Both the position numbers and the translations under genes were made by a program. 64,000 bases of DNA from contig JAJPGV010000035.1 of NCBI GenBank assembly GCA_021325635.1, positions 186,001 to 250,000 on the forward strand, given 5' to 3'. Below, in pieces: positions 1 through 9,295 of the stretch (position 1 is the first letter of the stretch; each line of letters starts with the position of its first letter). This DNA is from Chloroflexota bacterium (GTDB lineage Bacteria; Chloroflexota; JAJPGV01). The notes below the pieces were generated by a model. That model was not told the DNA's origin, did no database searches, and was given only the letters and a program-made list of their open reading frames with translations.

Positions 1-21
1 CGGCGCCGCGCAGCCTGACGC

Positions 22-1386
22 ATGAGCCTGGCTAGAGCGGACACAGCGCTGTCCATTGGGAGTCCCATGCGCGTCACTCGCGGGCACGCCGCCCTGGCGC
101 TCATCGCCGCGATCTACCTGCTGCTCGCGACCGCCTACGCCTTCGCCACGCCTCCCTGGCAGGCGCCCGACGAGCCGGCGCACTTCAACTACGTGCAGTA
201 CCTGGCCGAACGCGGCCAGCTGCCGGTCCTCCAGGCCGGTGATTACCCGGCGCAGATCCTTCCGCTGGGCCCGCGGACCAACCTGCCCAGCCTGGCGCCG
301 TTCCGCTACGAAGCGCATCAGCCGCCGCTGTACTACGCGCTGGGAGCGGTGGTGTACAAGCTTGGGGGACGGCTCCACGCGCTTCGCCTGCTGTCGGTCC
401 TGTTCGGGTTGCTGCTGCTGCCGGTGGCCTATTGCTGCGCCAGGCTCGTCCTGCCCGAGAAGGGCCGTCTCGGGCTGGCAGCCGCCGCGATGGCCGGCCT
501 CCCGCCCATGGTCCTGTTCGTCGACGCTTCGGTCCAGAATGACAGCCTGGCCGACCTGGTCGTCTCGCTGCTGCTGCTGCTGTACGTGGCACTGGCGGCG
601 GGCTGGCGAAGGCGCTGGGCCTGGCCGGCGCTGGGTCTCTTGCTCGGCGCCGCCCTGCTGACCAAAGTGACCATTTACCTGCCGGCGGCGCTGCTGGCCG
701 CCGGCTGTGTGCTGTTGGGGTCATGGCGGCCGAAGGATCCCCGCGCAGGCTTTGCCCGGCGTCTGCTGCTCAATGGCGGCCAGGCTGCCGGGGCAGCGGC
801 TGTGGTTGCCGGCTGGTGGTTCGTGCGCAACGGGCTGATCTACGGCTGGAGCGATCTCTTCGTCCAGGCACGCCAGAAGGACGTGGCCGCGGGTCAGCTG
901 CAGACGGGAGCCTTCGGCGAGGCGCAGCTGATGAACTTCGTGGCTGTGAGCTTCCACAGCTTCTGGGGGCAGTTCGGCTGGATGTCGGTGCCGCTGCCCG
1001 AGCGGGACTACGCGCTGCTGGAAGCGTTCACGGCGGCAGTAGCAGCCGGTTGGCTGGCGTGGGGAGTCAGACGGCTGGTCAGTCGGGGGATGAGCGCCGC
1101 GTTGAGCGGGGCCCTGGCTTCGGCCGGTCCGGCCTGGCTCGGGCTGTTCCTGACCTGGGCGGCCGTGCTGGCCGGCGATGTGATCTACAACTTGACCTTC
1201 GTGCAGCCGCAGGGACGGTATCTCTTCCCGGCAATGGTGCCGATAGCGCTGTTCACGGTCTGGGGCTTGGCCGGACTGCTGCCTCGCCGGCTCTGGCCCG
1301 GCCTGGCCGCCGCGCTGCCCCTGGCGCTCCTGCTGTTCAGCATCTACACGCTGAGACACGACGTGCTGCCGGCGTTCTATGGCTGA
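22..1386 (+). CDS. Multi-spanning membrane protein, DUF2142/GT39-like glycosyltransferase
   Basis: 454-aa ORF with many hydrophobic helices and 'PPWQAPDEPAHFNYVQYLAERGQLP' typical of DUF2142-like proteins; overlaps the next start (ATG at 1379). Confidence 0.75.
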   Translation: MSLARADTALSIGSPMRVTRGHAALALIAAIYLLLATAYAFATPPWQAPDEPAHFNYVQYLAERGQLPVLQAGDYPAQILPLGPRTNLPSLAPFRYEAHQPPLYYALGAVVYKLGGRLHALRLLSVLFGLLLLPVAYCCARLVLPEKGRLGLAAAAMAGLPPMVLFVDASVQNDSLADLVVSLLLLLYVALAAGWRRRWAWPALGLLLGAALLTKVTIYLPAALLAAGCVLLGSWRPKDPRAGFARRLLLNGGQAAGAAAVVAGWWFVRNGLIYGWSDLFVQARQKDVAAGQLQTGAFGEAQLMNFVAVSFHSFWGQFGWMSVPLPERDYALLEAFTAAVAAGWLAWGVRRLVSRGMSAALSGALASAGPAWLGLFLTWAAVLAGDVIYNLTFVQPQGRYLFPAMVPIALFTVWGLAGLLPRRLWPGLAAALPLALLLFSIYTLRHDVLPAFYG

Positions 1387-4300
1387 GACGCTGCAGCGAA
1401 AAGCGAAGCTCCGAGCCGCCGTGCGCTCGGAAGGCCCGCCGCTGCTGTTCCTACTGGCGGCTGCGGTGCTGTTCTTCTGGAAGTCGACCTTGGGCGGCAA
1501 GGTGCTCCTGCCGGTGGACGATCTGTTCCAGTTCCAGCCCTGGGCGGCGTACGCGCCGGCCGGCTTCCAGGGACCGCACAACGGCCTGATTGCCGACTCC
1601 ATCCTCGAAAACTTCGGCTGGAAGACGTTCCTGCTGGAGAGCATCCGCAACCGCCAGCTGCCTCTGTGGAATCCGTACATCCTGGCCGGGACCCCCTTCT
1701 TTGCGCCGGGCCAGGCCAGTGTGCTGTACCCGTTCGTGCTGCTGTGGCTGATCGTGCCGATCGCCTACGCGTACGGCTATTTCGCCGCGCTGCACCTGTT
1801 CTTCGCGGGAGCGTTCAGCTACGCCTTTCTGAGGGTTGCCGGCACATCCCGCACGGGCGGGACCAGCGGCGCGCTGGCGTTCATGTTCAGCGGCCGGCTG
1901 GTGACGAGCGTGCTGTGGCCGCAGATGATCGGCGCCATTGTTTACCTGCCGCTGCTGCTCCTGCTGGTCGAGCTCGCCGTGCGTCAGGCCCGGACGCGCT
2001 GGCCGGTCATCCCGGTGGTGGCCGGAGCAGCGGTCCTGGGCCTCAGCATCCTGGCCGGGCACATCGAGGCCAGCGTCTACGTCATCGCGGCGATTGGCCT
2101 CTATGCGCTTGGCAGGATCGTCGCCGAGGTGTCCTCGTGCCGCGATCGGCGCGGCTGGCTGATGGCGCGGGCCGGACTGGGAGCGCTGGGTCTTGGCCTG
2201 CTTGGCAGTGGCGTCGCCGCCGTGCAGCTGCTGCCGTTCTACGAAGTTGGCGCGCTCAACTTCCGTTCGGGAGCGGTGTCCTACCAGGACGTGGTTGGGT
2301 TTGCGCTGAAGCTGCCACAGCTGCTCACCTTCCTCATGCCCGACTTTTATGGCAATCCGGTGATCCATTGGGCGCCGTACTGGGGGCCTAAAGACTACGT
2401 CGAGCAGGCGGCTTACATAGGCGTTGCCCCCCTCCTCTTGGCCGGGGCTACACTGTGGCCGATCGCCGCTCGGCTCTTCGCCCGTGCGGGCTGGCGGCAG
2501 GCACCGCGAGACGGGGAGGAAAGAACGCTGCCGGTCGTGGCCGCGTTGTGGGCCGTCGTGGCCGTGTCGCTGCTGCTGGCCTTCGGGACACCGCTGTACA
2601 AGCTGATCTTCTACCTGCTGCCGGGCTTCAACCAGATCCACAGCCCCTTCCGCTGGCTCATTCCCTACACGGGAGCCATGGCGCTGCTGGCCGGCTTCGG
2701 CTACGACGTGGTGCGGACCCGGCTCTCCGCGGCAAGGCCGCTGCTGCTCTTGCTCGCCCTGGCCACGCTTGGCGGACTCGCCTTGTGGGTTCGGGTTGTA
2801 GTGCCCCACGTGCCCGAAGCCGAGCGCCAGCTGGAAGTCCGCAACTATGCCATTTTCCTGGGGCTGATCGTGGCTTGCGCTGCCATCGTGTGGACGCGAG
2901 GCCGCCTGCTGGGCGTGCTGGCGGTGGCGCTGGTGGCGGGCGACCTGGCGTTCTTCGGCCTGGATTTCAATACCGCGGCCGATCCCAGGCTGCTGTCCGT
3001 CACGCCGGCTTCGATTGGCTACGTGCAGCAGGACCGCGGGCTGTTCCGGGTGACCGCCTACGGCCAGGACAAGATGCTCGAGGCCAATGGGGCGCTGCCC
3101 TACGGTCTGCAGGATGCCCGCGGCTACGACTCGGTGATCATCGGCCGCTACGCCCGCCTGAACGAGCTGCTGGAGCCGCAGGACGCGCTGCAGTTCAACC
3201 GGGTGAAGACGCTGGACCAGCCGGCCGCGCTGCGGTCGCCGCTGCTGGATTTGCTGAACGTCAAATACATATTCAGCCAGCAGGCGCTGGAGGACCCCAA
3301 GCTGAAGCAGGTCTATGCCGGCCCGGACGGACGTGTATACGAGAACCTGCGGATGCTGCCGAGGGCCTTCGTCGTCCATAACGTGGTGGTGCGTCCCGAC
3401 GCAGCTGCTCAGCTGGCGGCGATGCGCGATCCTGGCTTCGATCCCGGCAGTGCCGCCGTGATCGACGGAGCGCCGCCAGCGGAGGCGGTGAATGGGCAGG
3501 GGGAAGCGACGCACGCCGCGCTGGTGCGCACGTACACCGGCCGGAAGGTGGTCCTGGACGCGAGCGGGCCTGGTCTGCTGGTGCTGTCGGACAACAATTT
3601 CCCCGGCTGGAAAGCGACGGTTGACGGACAGCCGAGCCAGCTGTACACCGCCGACTACGCCTTCCGCGGGGTAGCCCTGGGCCCGGGAGAGCACCGCGTG
3701 GAGCTCACCTTCGCCCCACTGTCGGTGATCGTGGGTGGGCTCCTGTCGGGGCTGAGCGTCACGCTCATCGCCCTGGCGCTGGCCGCGTTCGGCTGGCGGG
3801 CGGCGACACGGCGGTCGCGATCCGAGGAGATGCATCCGGCGGGGAGGGTCACCAAGAACTCACTCACACCGTTGATGAGCAATCTGGCCACCAAGCTGCT
3901 GAGCTTCGGCTTCAGCATCTACTACGTCCGCGAGCTTGGCGCAGGGCAGGTGGGCAAGTATTTCGAAGCCACGGCGGTGTGGCTGTTCCTGGACACGATC
4001 ATCGGCTTCGGCCTGCAGCAGTTCGTCACGCGTGACGTCGCGCGCGACAAAGCCAACGCCAACGCCTACGTCAGCAACGCCATTTCCGTTCGCCTGATCG
4101 TGACCGCGGCGGTAGGCCTGCCGGTGGTGCTGGGCGTGCTGGCGCTGCAGCGGCTGGCCGGGCTGCCGGGCGACACCGCGCTCGTGATTGGGTTGCTCGT
4201 GGCCGGCTTTGTGCCGGCGGCGTTCTCGAGTATCTGCAGTCACGTGTTCGACGCGCACGAGCTCATGGAATACAAGGCTTTCATTCAGGTGCTCACGCAG

Positions 4301-5320
4301 GTGGTGAGTGTGGCGTTGGGCGTTGGCTTTATCCTGGCCGGCTGGAACATCGTCGGCTTAGCGACGTCGGCGCTGCTCACCAACGTCTTCACCGCGGCGG
4401 TTTTCTGGGCGGCGATCACCCGGCGTGTGGTCCGGCCGCGCTTCGCGCCGGACCGCCGGCTCATCGGCTCGATCTTTCGCAGCGCGTTCCCAATCATGAT
4501 CAACCAGCTCTTCGTGGTGCTGTTCTTCAAGGTCGACTACCTCATCCTGGCGGCCTTCCGCAGCAACGAGGAGGTCGGGTTGTATGGGGCCGCCTACAAG
4601 TTCGTCGATGCCATGCTGCTGGTGCCGGCCACCTTCGTTCCGGCGGTATTCCCCATCCTGTCGCGACAGGCGGCGTCCGAGCGCGAGGCGCTGAAGCGCG
4701 GCTACGACATGAGCCTGAAGGTGCTGCTGCTCGTCTCGCTGCCGGTCCTGGCGGGCTTCGAGGTCCTGGCCGGCAGCATCATCACCACGTTTTTTGGGCA
4801 GCAGTACGCCGGCTCGATCGTGGCGCTGCGCATCCTCATGCTGTTCCTGCCGTTCAGCTACGTCAACGGGCTCACGCAGTACGTGCTGATCGCGCTCGAC
4901 AAGCAGCGCAGCATCGTGCGCTTCTTCGCCATCACCGCGGTGTTCAACACGCTGGTGAACCTGGCGCTGGTGCCCAGCTTCGGATACCTGGCGGCCAGCG
5001 CGGTGACGGTCGGCAGTGAGATCGTCCTGTTGGTTCCGCTGTACTGGCTGACGGCTCGCGAGCTGGGCGGAAGCTCGATTACGATGGCCATCCGCCCGGC
5101 CATTGCCTCTGGGCTGGCCGCCGCCGCGATGCTGCTGATCCATGCGTCGGTCCCCGCTGTCCTCGGCGCTCTGCCCGGGCTGGCCGCGACAGCGGTGGCG
5201 GGGGCCGGCGTCTATGTGGCAGCCCTGATCCTTCTGCGAACCTTCACCCAGGAGGAGCTGGACCTGGCTCGTCGAGTGATCGGGCGGCGCAGCGAAGCCA
5301 CGGTTCCAGTGGGTGCCTGA
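1379..5320 (+). CDS. Fusion protein: N-terminal YfhO-like membrane protein + C-terminal Wzx/MATE-like oligosaccharide flippase
   Basis: 1313-aa ORF; YfhO-like features ('LPLWNPYILAGTPFF', 'DNNFPGWKATVDGQ') in the first ~815 aa, then 'NSLTPLMSNLATKLLSFGFSIYYVRELGAGQVGKYFEATAVW' and flippase-like TM pattern. Confidence 0.8.
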   Translation: MAETLQRKAKLRAAVRSEGPPLLFLLAAAVLFFWKSTLGGKVLLPVDDLFQFQPWAAYAPAGFQGPHNGLIADSILENFGWKTFLLESIRNRQLPLWNPYILAGTPFFAPGQASVLYPFVLLWLIVPIAYAYGYFAALHLFFAGAFSYAFLRVAGTSRTGGTSGALAFMFSGRLVTSVLWPQMIGAIVYLPLLLLLVELAVRQARTRWPVIPVVAGAAVLGLSILAGHIEASVYVIAAIGLYALGRIVAEVSSCRDRRGWLMARAGLGALGLGLLGSGVAAVQLLPFYEVGALNFRSGAVSYQDVVGFALKLPQLLTFLMPDFYGNPVIHWAPYWGPKDYVEQAAYIGVAPLLLAGATLWPIAARLFARAGWRQAPRDGEERTLPVVAALWAVVAVSLLLAFGTPLYKLIFYLLPGFNQIHSPFRWLIPYTGAMALLAGFGYDVVRTRLSAARPLLLLLALATLGGLALWVRVVVPHVPEAERQLEVRNYAIFLGLIVACAAIVWTRGRLLGVLAVALVAGDLAFFGLDFNTAADPRLLSVTPASIGYVQQDRGLFRVTAYGQDKMLEANGALPYGLQDARGYDSVIIGRYARLNELLEPQDALQFNRVKTLDQPAALRSPLLDLLNVKYIFSQQALEDPKLKQVYAGPDGRVYENLRMLPRAFVVHNVVVRPDAAAQLAAMRDPGFDPGSAAVIDGAPPAEAVNGQGEATHAALVRTYTGRKVVLDASGPGLLVLSDNNFPGWKATVDGQPSQLYTADYAFRGVALGPGEHRVELTFAPLSVIVGGLLSGLSVTLIALALAAFGWRAATRRSRSEEMHPAGRVTKNSLTPLMSNLATKLLSFGFSIYYVRELGAGQVGKYFEATAVWLFLDTIIGFGLQQFVTRDVARDKANANAYVSNAISVRLIVTAAVGLPVVLGVLALQRLAGLPGDTALVIGLLVAGFVPAAFSSICSHVFDAHELMEYKAFIQVLTQVVSVALGVGFILAGWNIVGLATSALLTNVFTAAVFWAAITRRVVRPRFAPDRRLIGSIFRSAFPIMINQLFVVLFFKVDYLILAAFRSNEEVGLYGAAYKFVDAMLLVPATFVPAVFPILSRQAASEREALKRGYDMSLKVLLLVSLPVLAGFEVLAGSIITTFFGQQYAGSIVALRILMLFLPFSYVNGLTQYVLIALDKQRSIVRFFAITAVFNTLVNLALVPSFGYLAASAVTVGSEIVLLVPLYWLTARELGGSSITMAIRPAIASGLAAAAMLLIHASVPAVLGALPGLAATAVAGAGVYVAALILLRTFTQEELDLARRVIGRRSEATVPVGA

Positions 5321-5558
5321 GCGGTCTCGCTGCGCCGTTGCACGGAGACGCGGGCGGACCGAAGGAAGGGCGAAGGCCGCACCTCGCTCGTCCCTCGGCG
5401 CCGGTTACTGGGCCGGCTTCGGTAGCTCCTCGATGAATTCTCGCGCGCGGAGGTCGACGTTCTCCGGCATGCTGGCCGACTGGTCACTTGTCAAGTGTGC
5501 CTACCGTTGATGGATGCGGCGGCGGGCTCGTTCGCTAGCGAGGATCGGCCCGCTGGGG

Positions 5559-6440
5559 CTAGAAATGCTCGGCGGTGGCCAGCCAGCTGTGAGCTGAGCC
5601 CGGACTCTCTGCTTGCAGGGGTGGCGGTACCGGCCGCGCATAACGCCCAGAGAGCTCGGCTGGAGCGTGCACGGACGCTTGCCAGCCGTGGCCGGCGAGC
5701 CACGCCGCCGGCTCAATCAGCGAAAGATCTGCTTGCGACGACGCGGCGAGCCGAGCCAAACGGGCGGGGCTGGCTCGGCCCTCCGAATCGATTGGAAGTG
5801 ACGGTACGGCAAAGAATCCGGCTCGGTGATCCAGGGCTAGCCGGCTGCCGGCGCTTGATACCTCTCCCATTCGATCGAAGAGCTGATCTCGCTCCGGCTC
5901 GCTGAGATACATCAGCAAACCTTCGGCGAGCCAGGCCGTAAGCGATTCCCGGCGAAAGCCGGCGGCCCTGAGGGCGGCTGGCCAGTCCTCTCGCAGGTCC
6001 GCGGGTACCACAGTCCGCTCGCATGCCGGCTTGGCCATGCATTCCGCGAGCACGCGCTCCTTGAAGGCGAACACGTCCGGAAGATCGATCTCGAACAGCC
6101 GCACCCCGTCGGGCCAGGCCAGCCGGAAGGCTCGTGTGTCGAGCCCGGCGGCCAGCAGCACCACCTGCCTGCAACCTGAGGCGCACGCTTGGCCCAAGCA
6201 GTCATCGAAAAAGCGCGTGCGAACGGCCACGGAATCCGCGCGCCAGCGGTCGACGTCGCTGCGCGGCGAGCCAGCCGTGTCCAAGTCCGCGGCATCAGGT
6301 GAGATCTGCCGCGCGGCGGTGACGAACCGCTGCGCCAAGGGATCGTGGAAAAGCCGATCGCTGCGGGCGCTCTCCCTGGCTCGAGCTCCGGCCACAAGCA
6401 GCGCCGTCCAGCCGAGGCCGGTTGGCAGGTCGCTAGCCAC
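5559..6440 (-). CDS. Class I SAM-dependent methyltransferase (leucine carboxyl methyltransferase/TIGR00027-like)
   Basis: 293 aa with 'RESARSDRLFHDPLAQRFV', 'VVLLAAGLDTRAFRLAWPDGVRLFEIDLPDVFAFKERVL'. Confidence 0.85.
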   Translation of the reverse strand: MASDLPTGLGWTALLVAGARARESARSDRLFHDPLAQRFVTAARQISPDAADLDTAGSPRSDVDRWRADSVAVRTRFFDDCLGQACASGCRQVVLLAAGLDTRAFRLAWPDGVRLFEIDLPDVFAFKERVLAECMAKPACERTVVPADLREDWPAALRAAGFRRESLTAWLAEGLLMYLSEPERDQLFDRMGEVSSAGSRLALDHRAGFFAVPSLPIDSEGRASPARLARLAASSQADLSLIEPAAWLAGHGWQASVHAPAELSGRYARPVPPPLQAESPGSAHSWLATAEHF

Positions 6441-6530
6441 TGTTCATCCGCATGTTCAAGCATTAGCACGCGATCGTCCGGGCTCGCCCGCGAGGAGCTG
6501 GCCTGGAGACAATCATCAACAGGCAACCGT

Positions 6531-6557
6531 TTGACAAGCGTCTCCGGACGCTGTAAT
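6531..6557 (+). promoter_or_regulatory. Putative sigma70-type promoter of nfeD-slipin with embedded dyad
   Basis: TTGACA (6531-6536), TGTAAT (6552-6557, spacer 15; or TAATGC with spacer 17); perfect dyad AGCGTC-TCCG-GACGCT at 6537-6552. Confidence 0.5.
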
Positions 6558-6572
6558 GCATCGGTAGTGGAT

Positions 6573-7934
6573 ATGAAAGCGGCCCTGGCGGCGACGCTCC
6601 TGGCGGTGGGGGCGCTGCTGGGGCAGGCCGCGGGCTCGGCGGCCGACGCCGGCGTGCAGGTGGATCTCATTCCGCTGGCTGCCGGCATCAATCCCATCAC
6701 CGCCAGCTATGTGAGCCGAGCGCTGCAAACCGCCCAGGCAGATGGCGCGCAGGCGGCCATCATCCAGCTCGATACGCCGGGCGGTCTCGATACATCGATG
6801 CGCCAGATCGTGCAGGCCATGACGTCCTCGTCTATCCCTGTCGTGGTCTTCGTGGCGCCGCAGGGAGCGCGAGCGGGCTCGGCGGGAGTGTTCATTACCA
6901 TGGCCGCTGACGTGGCCGCCATGGCGCCCAACACCAACATCGGCGCCGCTCACCCGGTTGGCTTCGCCGGCAATGGCAGCCCGGCGCCGGCCAGCAGTGG
7001 CTCTCCAGGCGCCAGCCCGCCCCCGAGCAACGACGCGGAAGTCGAGGCGCAGAAGATCCTGAACGACAGCGTCGCCTACATTCGCTCGCTGGCTGAGAAT
7101 CATGGCCGGAACGCGGACTGGGCCGAGCAAGCGGTACGGGAAAGCGTGTCGGTCACCGGCCAGCAGGCCGTCCAGCAGCACATCGTCGACCTGCAGGCGG
7201 CCGACGTGCAAGACCTGCTGTCCAAGCTGGATGGTCGGGAGGTCAAGCTCTCCAACGGCCGCGTTACAACGCTTCATACGGGACAGGCCGCGGTGCGGCG
7301 GATCGACATGTCGCCCTTTGAGTCAATCGCCGTCTACCTGGCCGACCCCAACCTGGCCTACATCCTGATGCTGATCGGCGTCTACGGCATCATCTTCGAG
7401 CTGTCCACGCCGGGCGCGATCCTGCCCGGCGTGATGGGCGGGCTGGCCATCCTCCTGGCCCTCCTCGCGCTGGGCATGCTGCCGGTGAACTACGCCGGCC
7501 TGGCGCTGATCGCCTTCAGCCTGCTGTTGTTCATCGCCGACGTCAAAATGCCGACCCATGGCGTTCTGACGGCTGGTGGGATTATCAGCTTCGCCTTCGG
7601 ATCGCTGGCCCTGCTCAATCTCGGATCAAGCGGCTTGGCCATCTCGATTCCGGTCATCCTGATCTTCACCGCCGGCACGGCGCTGTTCTTCGGCGTCATC
7701 GTGCGCCTGGGCCTGCGGGCCCGCAAAGCGCCACCGACGACGGGTGCGTGGGAGCTGGTGGGCAAGGTTGGTGAAGCCGCCACGGACATCAGAGACAGCG
7801 GCGAAGTCCGGGTGAACGGGGAATGGTGGAAGGCGGTTTCGGACGAGCCCATCGCCGCCGGCAGTCGGGTGGAAGTGCTCGGTGTACGAGGACTCACGCT
7901 GTTCGTGAGGAGGACATTGGGCGCCAGCCACTAG
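6573..7934 (+). CDS. NfeD-family membrane-bound serine protease (ClpP-class)
   Basis: Start at ATG 6573 (signal peptide MKAALAATLLAVGALLGQAAGSAADA); 'AIIQLDTPGGLDTSMRQIVQAM', 'GARAGSAGVFITMAADVAAMAPNTNIGAAHPV'; C-terminal TM and NfeD OB domain. Confidence 0.9.
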   Translation: MKAALAATLLAVGALLGQAAGSAADAGVQVDLIPLAAGINPITASYVSRALQTAQADGAQAAIIQLDTPGGLDTSMRQIVQAMTSSSIPVVVFVAPQGARAGSAGVFITMAADVAAMAPNTNIGAAHPVGFAGNGSPAPASSGSPGASPPPSNDAEVEAQKILNDSVAYIRSLAENHGRNADWAEQAVRESVSVTGQQAVQQHIVDLQAADVQDLLSKLDGREVKLSNGRVTTLHTGQAAVRRIDMSPFESIAVYLADPNLAYILMLIGVYGIIFELSTPGAILPGVMGGLAILLALLALGMLPVNYAGLALIAFSLLLFIADVKMPTHGVLTAGGIISFAFGSLALLNLGSSGLAISIPVILIFTAGTALFFGVIVRLGLRARKAPPTTGAWELVGKVGEAATDIRDSGEVRVNGEWWKAVSDEPIAAGSRVEVLGVRGLTLFVRRTLGASH

Positions 7935-8042
7935 AACGCAGGCCCACAGACCGCCGCGCCGTACTGCGGTATCGTGGCCGGTGAAGGCACTTCGCTCGAG
8001 CTCTCCATCCAGAAACCCACTTACAGTTAAGGAGCCGTCAGC

Positions 8043-8840
8043 ATGAACCTCATCCCCCTTGTCGTGATCGTCGTCCTGGCCCTCATGTTTGCTTCGTCCG
8101 CGGTGAAGATCGTGCAGGAGTACGAACGCGGGGTGATCTTCCGCCTCGGCCGCATACAGGGAGCGAAAGGGCCGGGACTGTTCCTGATCGTGCCCATCAT
8201 CGACAAGATGCAGCGCATCGACCTGCGCACCATCACGCTGGAGGTCCCGCCGCAGGAGGTCATCACCCGCGACAATGTGACGGTCAAGGTCACAGCGGTG
8301 GTGTTCTTCCGTGTGATCAACCCGAACGACGCCGTTACCAAGGTGATGGACTACCTGCGCGCCACGTCGCAAATCTCGCAAACGACGCTGCGCAGCGCGC
8401 TGGGCCAGGCGGACCTGGATCATCTGCTCAGCAATCGAGAAGATCTGAACCGCCAGATCCAGCAGATCATCGACGCGGCCACCGAGCCTTGGGGCATCAA
8501 AGTTGGGGTCGTCGAGATCAAGGACGTGGAGCTGCCGCAGACCATGCAGCGCGCTATGGCTCGCCAGGCCGAGGCTGAGCGCGAGAAGCGGGCCAAGATC
8601 ATCGCCGCCGAGGGCGAGTTCCAGGCATCACAGCAGCTGGCCGCTGCCGCCCAGGTCATCGGAACCCAGGAAAGCGCGCTGCAGCTGCGTTATCTGCAGA
8701 CGCTGGTCGAGATCGCCGTCGAAAAGAACTCGACCATCGTGTTCCCGCTGCCGCTGGACGTCATCCAGCCGTTCTTAAACGCGGTGAACAGGGTTGGCGG
8801 GCCGCCTTCCGCTGCCGCTGCGCCCGATCGAGCGAGCTGA
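8043..8840 (+). CDS. Slipin/stomatin (SPFH/Band 7) protein
   Basis: 265 aa; '[63 protein letters not shown]'; directly downstream of nfeD. Confidence 0.93.
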   Translation: MNLIPLVVIVVLALMFASSAVKIVQEYERGVIFRLGRIQGAKGPGLFLIVPIIDKMQRIDLRTITLEVPPQEVITRDNVTVKVTAVVFFRVINPNDAVTKVMDYLRATSQISQTTLRSALGQADLDHLLSNREDLNRQIQQIIDAATEPWGIKVGVVEIKDVELPQTMQRAMARQAEAEREKRAKIIAAEGEFQASQQLAAAAQVIGTQESALQLRYLQTLVEIAVEKNSTIVFPLPLDVIQPFLNAVNRVGGPPSAAAAPDRAS

Positions 8841-8843
8841 GGC

Positions 8844-9170
8844 CTAGCTGGCGGCCGGAGTAGCGGCCGCGCTGTCCGACTTGGAAGAGCTCGAGCCGGA
8901 AGACGCAGACGAATCGGTCTTCGACTCCGACTTCGTCTCCGCCTTGTCGGACTTGGCCGAATCAGCGCTTCCATTGGTCGATGCCGAACTGGCCTTGCGG
9001 CTGTCCGTCGCGTAGAACCCAGAGCCTTTGAAGATGATGCCCACAGGCTGAATGACCCGGCGCACGGAGCCTCCGCACTCCTGGCAGCTGGTCAGCGGAT
9101 CGTCCGTCATCCGCTGAAGCGCCTCAAAGCGGTGCCCGCCGGTCTGGCAGAGATATTCATACATCGGCAT
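8844..9170 (-). CDS. FmdB-family zinc-ribbon protein with Ser/Lys/Ala-rich disordered C-terminus (Ruc/Rv0991c-like)
   Basis: 'MPMYEYLCQTGGHRFEALQRMTDDPLTSCQECGGSVRRVIQPVGIIFKGSGFYATDSR' then a low-complexity tail. Confidence 0.88.
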   Translation of the reverse strand: MPMYEYLCQTGGHRFEALQRMTDDPLTSCQECGGSVRRVIQPVGIIFKGSGFYATDSRKASSASTNGSADSAKSDKAETKSESKTDSSASSGSSSSKSDSAAATPAAS

Positions 9171-9200
9171 TGGGTGCACCTCTATGAGCAGGAAGATTCG

Positions 9201-9227
9201 TTGACACTATATCACGTCGAGTGCTAA
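9201..9227 (-). promoter_or_regulatory. CIRCE-like (HrcA) operator upstream of the FmdB-family gene
   Basis: On the minus strand TTAGCACTC-GACGTGATA-TAGTGTCAA; consensus TTAGCACTC-N9-GAGTGCTAA: left arm 9/9, spacing exactly 9, right arm 6/9. Confidence 0.55.
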
Positions 9228-9295
9228 TCAACCGAGCGGTGACAGGACTTTGGTCACGTTTAGCCAAGGTCCAGCTCGAATTGCGGCGCGGCCCG

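Noticed and set aside
1451-3835. 794-aa minus-strand ORF
   Set aside because: Fully antisense to the well-supported YfhO-flippase gene; Arg/Gln/His-rich composition is typical of shadow ORFs in GC-rich coding DNA.
4358-5143. 261-aa minus-strand ORF
   Set aside because: Antisense to the flippase domain; composition and lack of domain indicate a shadow ORF.
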